IMG/VR virus record: IMGVR_UViG_3300023175_001502
Location: 54,905-118,904 of that record
Source: a virus
DNA length: 64,000 nucleotides
Direction: 5' to 3' (one strand)
Shown here: positions 59,327 to 64,000 of the stretch, one piece after another
Numbering within the stretch: position 1 is the first letter of the stretch
Layout: each line of letters begins with the position of its first letter
Program-made: the position numbers and the translations under genes
Notes under the pieces: model-generated
Database searches by the model: none
The model's input: the letters and a program-made list of their open reading frames with translations, nothing else
Told to the model about the DNA's origin: nothing

Positions 59327-60617
59327 AGTTTACTTTAAGAAGCACTGTATCCGGATTACAACGTCCGTTTAGTTTTGTATCAGTAGTTTTTATCTCCTCT
59401 AGAAACTTGCGTAATGCTACTTTACCTGCATTTTTAAACTCTTTTAGTTGTTCTTCTGGCTTACGTAGAGTCTTTTGAATACTTTCTTTTTCGTCAAACC
59501 CTATTATGGTTGTACCTTTAACGCTAAGTCCAGTACCGTCTCTAGCAAGACCTTTTGGATCTATATTTGATGCAACATATTTGCCTAGTTTACGTGTCTT
59601 ACTGTTAAACACCCACAGCTCACTAGCACCTACAATAAGTGTAGGATCAATACTTGCAAGTGAATACTTGTCATCTGCTTTGTTAAACTTCAACTTCTCT
59701 ACAATTTTACTTGCAGATCGTTGCTTAGGCTTACGTGGTTTACGTGTTGCCTTAGCTTGCTCAATAATAAAGTCTAGCTCTGCATTCACGGTTTCGATTG
59801 CTTTGCGATATTTTGCAATATCAGATTTTTTGTGATCTGCGTAACCTTCTTTTAGTTGTTCCCACATATCTCTTTCGTGTTCGTCCATTTTTGCCAACTG
59901 TCCTTTTGTTGGCATTCTTTCTAGGTCGTCAAAGTCTACTAGTTCCGACTCCCAAAAAGATTTCATTTTGCGAGCGTGAGCTTGACTTGGTTGAACTTTT
60001 TTAAAATATGCTTTAAAGTCAAACCCTTTTGGGTCAAACAACTTTGGGTCTTGTACCCAAACTTCCAACCATTCGTCAATTGGTTCAGACATATCATATG
60101 CCTGGTCTCTTATACGTTCTTGTATTGTAGGAACGTAGACGTTTGCTTTTGCTTTTTCTTCTTTTGTTTTAACTTGAACAGCCTTTGAGCCACCTTCAAT
60201 GTAAGTTTCAATTCGTTTTTTAAGGAATTCGCTAGGACCTTTCTTAGGACCCATTGTGCCAGCAAGACTTTGCCAATGCTCATCTTCTCTCTTTACATAG
60301 TCAGGAGCACCATCTAAAAATGATTGTGCAACAATAGCACTTGTAATACTGATGTAAGTATTAGGCATTGCCTTTGCGTGTTTTATTTGTTCTTTAGTAT
60401 ATTCTCCGCTTGCTTCCATCCATTTGAATATACTAGGATACAAATCAGCTGGCTTATAATTTTCATAGTAAAAAGATCTTACATATTCTCTATGACGGTG
60501 AATCTGTTCACCCGTCCATTCTTCCCAGCCATCCCAACTAGGCGCTGTAAGTTTAGCACCGCGTTTTAGACGAGGAGCCGCTCTAGGTTTTTTTCTTTTA
60601 GTCTTCGGCAGGGCCAT
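59325..60617 (-). CDS. Basic conserved phage protein, unknown function
   Basis: 430 residues, very Lys/Arg-rich at the N-terminus (MALPKTKRKKPRAAPRLKRG) and near residue 290 (KATRKPRKPKQR). The C-terminal ~120 residues contain 'YSLASIDPTLIVGASELWVF' and 'NSKTRKLGKYVASNIDPKGL', conserved in cyanophages as I recall. Nucleic-acid binding is likely. No enzyme motif found. GGAG precedes ATG 60617 and a sigma70-type promoter lies upstream. Confidence 0.7.
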   Translation of the reverse strand: MALPKTKRKKPRAAPRLKRGAKLTAPSWDGWEEWTGEQIHRHREYVRSFYYENYKPADLYPSIFKWMEASGEYTKEQIKHAKAMPNTYISITSAIVAQSFLDGAPDYVKREDEHWQSLAGTMGPKKGPSEFLKKRIETYIEGGSKAVQVKTKEEKAKANVYVPTIQERIRDQAYDMSEPIDEWLEVWVQDPKLFDPKGFDFKAYFKKVQPSQAHARKMKSFWESELVDFDDLERMPTKGQLAKMDEHERDMWEQLKEGYADHKKSDIAKYRKAIETVNAELDFIIEQAKATRKPRKPKQRSASKIVEKLKFNKADDKYSLASIDPTLIVGASELWVFNSKTRKLGKYVASNIDPKGLARDGTGLSVKGTTIIGFDEKESIQKTLRKPEEQLKEFKNAGKVALRKFLEEIKTTDTKLNGRCNPDTVLLKVN

Positions 60618-60646
60618 TTAAAATCTCCAAAAAGTTTATTACAAAA

Positions 60647-60675
60647 AGTATATATGCAAAGATTAAAAAAGTCAA
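60647..60675 (-). promoter_or_regulatory. sigma70-type promoter TTGACT-N17-TATACT
   Basis: -35 TTGACT at 60670-60675 and -10 TATACT at 60647-60652, minus strand, 17-base spacer, for the 430-residue gene. It begins inside the end of the preceding gene. Confidence 0.7.
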
Positions 60676-60911
60676 TCTTTTTTCAAACGTAGCACAGTTT
60701 CATACTTGCCAGCAAATTCTCCTGTTATAGTAACTCTATGTCCGTAGGAAAAATCGTCTGGTGCTATAGTGTACTTAATATTTTTTCCGTACTTCATAGC
60801 AAATTTACCTTGCTGAGTTTGTTGCCATTCCCAAATTGGCGCTGTCACGTAAATATGCGGGTCCTCTACATCTCCCATCGTAAACTCATGCAAAACAAAC
60901 TGTTTCTTCAT
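60672..60911 (-). CDS. Hypothetical beta protein
   Basis: 79 residues from ATG 60911 (an in-frame ATG at 60929 also exists). Beta-rich with 'GDVEDPHIYVTAPIWEWQ' and a KYTIAPDDFSYGHRV segment. No family recognised. It overlaps the deaminase gene end by 26 bases and follows it in the same unit. Confidence 0.6.
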   Translation of the reverse strand: MKKQFVLHEFTMGDVEDPHIYVTAPIWEWQQTQQGKFAMKYGKNIKYTIAPDDFSYGHRVTITGEFAGKYETVLRLKKD

Positions 60912-61296
60912 CTTCAGTCCAATAAACATTCTTTAAATCGAAACTACTAATTAATTGCATACATCCTGGACACGGTTTTGCTAGTCCGGGAACAAATGTA
61001 GTTCCATATGGTTGAGTTTTCTTCAACCGTACAATGTACATATCACATTTTGATAATTGATCAACAGAAATGATTCTTAATGCATTTTTAATAGCATCAA
61101 CTTCTGCATGTAAGTAGATTTGCCCATCCCTGTAACCGTTAGATTCACACATTAAGGGATGGGTCTTATAACTGTTTATACCTGTTGCAATTAGATGTCT
61201 TTTATAGATAATACCGGCAGCCATTTTAACACGGCCTTGAACTCCAGGATTATCGTATGCAACCTGTAACAGTTTTTTGCGAATAAGAGAGTGCAA
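60886..61296 (-). CDS. Cytidine/deoxycytidylate deaminase-like zinc enzyme
   Basis: 136 residues. The zinc/catalytic motif LHAEVDAI (His ligand and proton-shuttling Glu) and PCPGC (two Cys ligands) are both present and correctly ordered. Length fits the CDA/dCMP deaminase superfamily; in T4-like phages dCMP deaminase feeds dTMP synthesis. The allosteric or dCMP-specific features cannot be judged, so the substrate is open. Confidence 0.8.
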   Translation of the reverse strand: MHSLIRKKLLQVAYDNPGVQGRVKMAAGIIYKRHLIATGINSYKTHPLMCESNGYRDGQIYLHAEVDAIKNALRIISVDQLSKCDMYIVRLKKTQPYGTTFVPGLAKPCPGCMQLISSFDLKNVYWTEDEETVCFA

Positions 61297-61308
61297 CTCA
61301 TGATGCCT

Positions 61309-61548
61309 TTATTTTTTCTTGAGCTCGTCTAAGATCTCATCACGTTCTGCTAGAAAGTCATTGTATCTATTACGCACAATATCAACTGTCATATCAACAA
61401 ATATTAAAATAGGCGTAATAAAAAATCCGTTCTCAACAAGCATTCCAAATACAATACCTAATATAAAATATCCAAGCATGCGTTTGCTGTAAGGTTGCCA
61501 TTCTTGAAAGTTAAAATTCCATTTAAGGAAATACCAAATGTGTTTCAT
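61309..61548 (-). CDS. Small membrane protein
   Basis: 79 residues. An aromatic/basic N-terminal third (HIWYFLKWNFNFQEWQPYSK) leads to one or two hydrophobic segments (about 24-55, GYFILGIVFGMLVENGFFIT, PILIFVDM), then a charged helical tail. Unknown function. Sits between ligase and deaminase genes. Confidence 0.6.
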   Translation of the reverse strand: MKHIWYFLKWNFNFQEWQPYSKRMLGYFILGIVFGMLVENGFFITPILIFVDMTVDIVRNRYNDFLAERDEILDELKKK

Positions 61549-61625
61549 GTCACTATCCTTCGTTTTCTAAGTCCCAAATACAACGAGCATTTTCATACTT
61601 TTTACTTTTTGTGTATTTGTAAAAT

Positions 61626-62933
61626 TTATATTTTTTCGCCGGCTTCGAATCCCCGGAACGTTTTAAATCTTGGAAAACGTAACGAGTAAGTGCCGTCTTG
61701 ATTTTGCGTAATTGCATCTGCTCGTACCTCTACAAGTTGGCCAACCAAAGACCCACGATTGCTCCAAAAGGTATCGCGATCAGCGTCACTAAACCCGCTA
61801 CCGCAATTGACCTCAACCATCCGTCCATCATCCTCACCGCGGCATACGAGTGCTCCAAGTCTTCCTTCATTTCTTCCTGTTCCTTCTTCGACATCTACTA
61901 CCTCCAATGTTACTTCAATAAATGGCTTTGCTTTAAGCCATGCATGAGTACGTTTACATTCATAAGGAGCATCAACGTCCTTAATCATAACACCTTCATA
62001 TCCACCGTCTACAGCCGCTTTATTAAGCTCTGTAAAGCGTTTTTCGCCTTCGGGAGTACTTAGGTCTACTGTTTCCCAATCAAGTGCTTGTACGTGCTTT
62101 AAAACGCTTTTATGATCTTCTACCCAATACTTTACCATAGCACTACGTTCATGCTGTGGTTTGTCATACTTTCCGTTTAAGAAGTTACCCAAAGGTGCCA
62201 TGTCAAACAAATGTAGTACAGCATCGTTTGCACTTACATTGTCCTTACGATGTACCTGTTTCATTAAGTCTTGAAAGTTAGCACTCATTACTTCGCCGTC
62301 GAGCATAAGCGGATACGGTGCAGGATAATCTTTTAGTACTTCTTCTATTTCTGCAATGATGTGTCCAAAGTTGTGAAACTGTTTACCATTACGACTGAAC
62401 ATCTCAACTTTGTTACCACGTATAGTAGTAAGAACACGAACGCCATCTAATTTGATTTCAATTTGTTTCTTGCCAGTCATTTTCTTTTCGTGTTTAGCAG
62501 AGTCGTGTGCCAATGAACAAGTGAATACCGGTACAGTACCAGGCACCACTTTGTTCACGGTCTTTTCACTTACTCCGCAACGTAAATCTTTAATAAGGAT
62601 ACGGCGATACCAATCATTCCATTGTTCTGTAGTAGCCACACCCATTGCTAATTCAATAGCATCACGTGCCGCATGTCCGGTTAGTTCACGCTGTTGTAGT
62701 TTTTCAGCAAGTTCTTTAAACACAGACCAAGACAATCCTTGTCCAGTTAATATATCTGAACGTTCAGGTACCTGCTTTACTCCAAATGTTACAAGCGGAT
62801 CTAGTGCCATTGTAAGACCTTCAAAGAACTCAGGAAGTCCTTCTTCGTGTGCTTGTTTTAGGATTGCTTCTTTGCCCAAGCGACTGTTGTCTGCTTCAAG
62901 TTGCCTAATAATTGCGTCTGGTTGTGTTCTCAT
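61626..62933 (-). CDS. lig: ATP-dependent DNA ligase
   Basis: 435 residues. Nucleotidyltransferase motif I EIKLDGVRV with adenylated Lys161, motif Ia/III region (FSRNGKQF, LDGEVM), motif IV EGVMIKD and motif V WLKAKPF precede a C-terminal OB fold. The ~150-residue N-terminal DNA-binding domain makes it the T4 gp30 type. It seals Okazaki fragments and repairs nicks. Overlaps the SWIM gene by 4 bases. Confidence 0.93.
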   Translation of the reverse strand: MRTQPDAIIRQLEADNSRLGKEAILKQAHEEGLPEFFEGLTMALDPLVTFGVKQVPERSDILTGQGLSWSVFKELAEKLQQRELTGHAARDAIELAMGVATTEQWNDWYRRILIKDLRCGVSEKTVNKVVPGTVPVFTCSLAHDSAKHEKKMTGKKQIEIKLDGVRVLTTIRGNKVEMFSRNGKQFHNFGHIIAEIEEVLKDYPAPYPLMLDGEVMSANFQDLMKQVHRKDNVSANDAVLHLFDMAPLGNFLNGKYDKPQHERSAMVKYWVEDHKSVLKHVQALDWETVDLSTPEGEKRFTELNKAAVDGGYEGVMIKDVDAPYECKRTHAWLKAKPFIEVTLEVVDVEEGTGRNEGRLGALVCRGEDDGRMVEVNCGSGFSDADRDTFWSNRGSLVGQLVEVRADAITQNQDGTYSLRFPRFKTFRGFEAGEKI

Positions 62934-63151
62934 GCCATTGCCCTCTCAACTTTTTTTACAATAGATTTAGAATGTTTGCAATACCCATGGTATCCAAAAC
63001 CTGTACAATCACAGTTAAATCCACGATCATGTAATGTGACGGAATACTCATTCCCTTTACTTCCTTGTACTGGCCAAACAGTTCCTACCATCCAATGTCC
63101 TTTTGGATTAAAAAGAGTAGGCTTCAAAAACTTCTCTTGAAACCTACTCAT
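62930..63151 (-). CDS. SWIM-type zinc-finger protein
   Basis: 73 residues with the SWIM pattern CxC(8)CxH: Cys47, Cys49, Cys58, His60 (NCDCTGFGYHGYCKH). SWIM fingers bind DNA or proteins, for example in Rad51-paralogue regulators. Flanked and overlapped by ligase (4 bases) and HD hydrolase (4 bases), so all three are co-translated. Confidence 0.78.
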   Translation of the reverse strand: MSRFQEKFLKPTLFNPKGHWMVGTVWPVQGSKGNEYSVTLHDRGFNCDCTGFGYHGYCKHSKSIVKKVERAMA

Positions 63152-63654
63152 CGTGTTACCTGATTTTTTGCAATTTCAACTAACTTTGCATCTGCTTTAG
63201 TTAATACATCTAAAAGCAAACGCTTTTCTTCTAAGTATACTTTTGCAAACTTAGGATCATGTGCAACAATACTTTCAGTGTTGTCAATCATGTCTGCAAC
63301 TTTGATAGTCTGTACACATGCAGGTGCCTTACTAAGTCTATCACGATCCATTGCTTTACGTGCTTTACGATTAGGACCACCTTCAACTTTGGGCGGGTCA
63401 CTAAGTAAAACAACCATATCAGCAACTTCAATACCAAATGCAAAAGCAATATCTTCTTTTGTAATTTTAGTATCTTCGATGACATCGTGCAACAAAGCGG
63501 CCGCTAACACCTTCTCGTCCTTGATTACTGTGCTAACAAGGTTCATTACTCTAATAGGGTGTGTAACGTATGGTTCGCCTGTGTATTTACGAACTTGTCC
63601 GATAGCCCCGTGTGCGGCTGTAGCGAACAATTTTGCTTGATCTACTAATGTCAT
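63148..63654 (-). CDS. SpoT/MESH1-like HD-domain hydrolase
   Basis: 168 residues. The RelA/SpoT hydrolase pattern is intact: His15 (TAAHGA), THP at 31-33, LLHDVIEDT (His56-Asp57 plus Glu60-Asp61), and a later VADMIDNT segment with the distal Asp. Stand-alone HD proteins of this kind hydrolyse (p)ppGpp (MESH1) or related nucleotides. In a phage it could shut down the stringent response early in infection; a perfect sigma70-type promoter stands upstream. Confidence 0.82.
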   Translation of the reverse strand: MTLVDQAKLFATAAHGAIGQVRKYTGEPYVTHPIRVMNLVSTVIKDEKVLAAALLHDVIEDTKITKEDIAFAFGIEVADMVVLLSDPPKVEGGPNRKARKAMDRDRLSKAPACVQTIKVADMIDNTESIVAHDPKFAKVYLEEKRLLLDVLTKADAKLVEIAKNQVTR

Positions 63655-63687
63655 TGTGTGCCTCTACTTTGCCTAATTTATGTATAT

Positions 63688-63716
63688 ATTATAGCAAAGG
63701 ATTAGGGCATTGTCAA
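63688..63716 (-). promoter_or_regulatory. Consensus sigma70-type promoter TTGACA-N17-TATAAT
   Basis: -35 TTGACA at 63711-63716 and -10 TATAAT at 63688-63693, minus strand, 17-base spacer. It drives HD hydrolase, SWIM and ligase genes, with the -35 box overlapping the end of the oxygenase-like gene. Confidence 0.85.
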
Positions 63717-64000
63717 CCATTTTTGAAAGAAATTTTGGCATTAAATGACAGGCTTATTCTAGTGTCATCTGTGTCATTTGGCCTTACACCGTGATATATC
63801 CAACTAGGAAATAGTATAAGTTTCCCTATTTCTGGGTGATAATATATGCATTCATCTGGTGCAAAATAGTGTGAGCTTACTAGGCTTGTAAGAGGATTCA
63901 TCAAATATAGAGAACCGTCTTGTTTGTTTGTTTGAAAGTAATACACGCCACTTATATCAAAACCACCGTGATTATGTACAGTAGTGTGTTCACCTTTTTG
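63713..64000 (-). CDS. 2OG-Fe(II)-oxygenase-like protein, N-terminus outside window
   Basis: The last 95 residues of a protein whose start lies beyond the right edge; the frame is open from 64000. 'VHNHGGFDISGVYYFQ' (His-x-His region), 'LILFPSWIYHGVRPND' (distal His) and RISLSFNA (Arg) match the TIGR02466-type 2OG-Fe(II) oxygenases common in marine phages. Substrate unknown. An internal GTG at 63946 is not a start. Confidence 0.72.
   Translation of the reverse strand, partial: QKGEHTTVHNHGGFDISGVYYFQTNKQDGSLYLMNPLTSLVSSHYFAPDECIYYHPEIGKLILFPSWIYHGVRPNDTDDTRISLSFNAKISFKNG

Noticed and set aside
61549-61625. Open frame without a start in the gap between ligase and the next membrane protein (ending ...IWDLENEG)
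   Set aside because: Only 77 bases and no start codon in frame. A ribosomal frameshift from the ligase end through A6 was considered but has no supporting structure.
1-64000. tRNA genes, rRNA, CRISPR arrays, insertion sequences, photosystem genes
   Set aside because: None seen by eye. Gaps between genes are too short to hold tRNAs, and no transposase, spacer-repeat pattern or psbA/psbD-like protein was found.

Overview
The window is a gene-dense, AT-rich piece of a large tailed-phage genome of the marine T4-like myovirus type (cyanophage/pelagiphage relatives). The evidence is a T4 gp44-type clamp-loader ATPase, a gp31/GroES-like co-chaperonin, an ATP-dependent DNA ligase, PhoH, ThyX, MazG, giant virion proteins with the N-terminal 'NDGTGDxxREaFxKxN' signature, many small proteins of kinds I recall from marine T4-like phages, and T4-type late promoter octamers (NATAAATA). 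The host cannot be read from this window: no photosystem gene and no tRNA was seen. Almost everything is on the minus strand; only four genes (14592, 25135, 51887 and 52812) lie on the plus strand, and at least two of them have their own late-type promoter. Genes abut or overlap (ATGA, TAATG, TAGTG), so translational coupling is the rule, and no gene-free stretch exceeds 300 bases.

Layout. 1-5.5 kb: conserved marine T4-like genes, including a nucleotidyltransferase and a ParB-like protein. 5.5-9 kb: a proteostasis operon (ClpA-like unfoldase, peptide deformylase, DnaJ/CbpA). 9-13.2 kb: holin-like and tiny membrane proteins, an IscU scaffold, an overlapping spanin pair, an acyl-carrier-like protein lacking its serine, and a GH19 endolysin. 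13.2-20.3 kb: phoH, thyX, a 7Fe ferredoxin, gp44, an exonuclease, mazG, a gp31-like gene and a DnaE-like fragment. 20.3-51.5 kb: a virion/adhesion block of eleven proteins, including ones of 1117, 1147, 1579, 1118 and 2983 residues, a leucine-rich-repeat protein and an Ig-like-repeat protein. 51.4-60.6 kb: IscA, small proteins, a 2OG-Fe(II) oxygenase, the UV endonuclease UvsE, a phosphomannomutase-like HAD protein, a GT8-like glycosyltransferase, a divergent QueD/PTPS homologue, a tail-fibre protein and a basic 430-residue protein. 60.6-64 kb: a deaminase, DNA ligase, SWIM zinc finger, SpoT-like HD hydrolase and the C-terminal part of a second oxygenase-like protein.

Regulation is unusually legible. 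About twenty copies of the late octamer (G/A/C/T)ATAAATA lie just upstream of genes. They fall into two classes: 16-26 bases upstream with a Shine-Dalgarno sequence, or exactly 5 bases before the ATG (six genes), which predicts leaderless late mRNAs. Nine octamers overlap the stop codon of the preceding gene. Seven sites match sigma70 promoters with a 17-base spacer (TTGACA-N17-TATAAT and near variants), all on the minus strand, and mostly head host-takeover, nucleotide and Fe-S genes (presumed early). The genes therefore sort into an early, host-polymerase-read set (IscU, ThyX/gp44/ferredoxin, QueD/glycosyltransferase/PMM/UvsE, ligase/HD hydrolase) and a late virion set.
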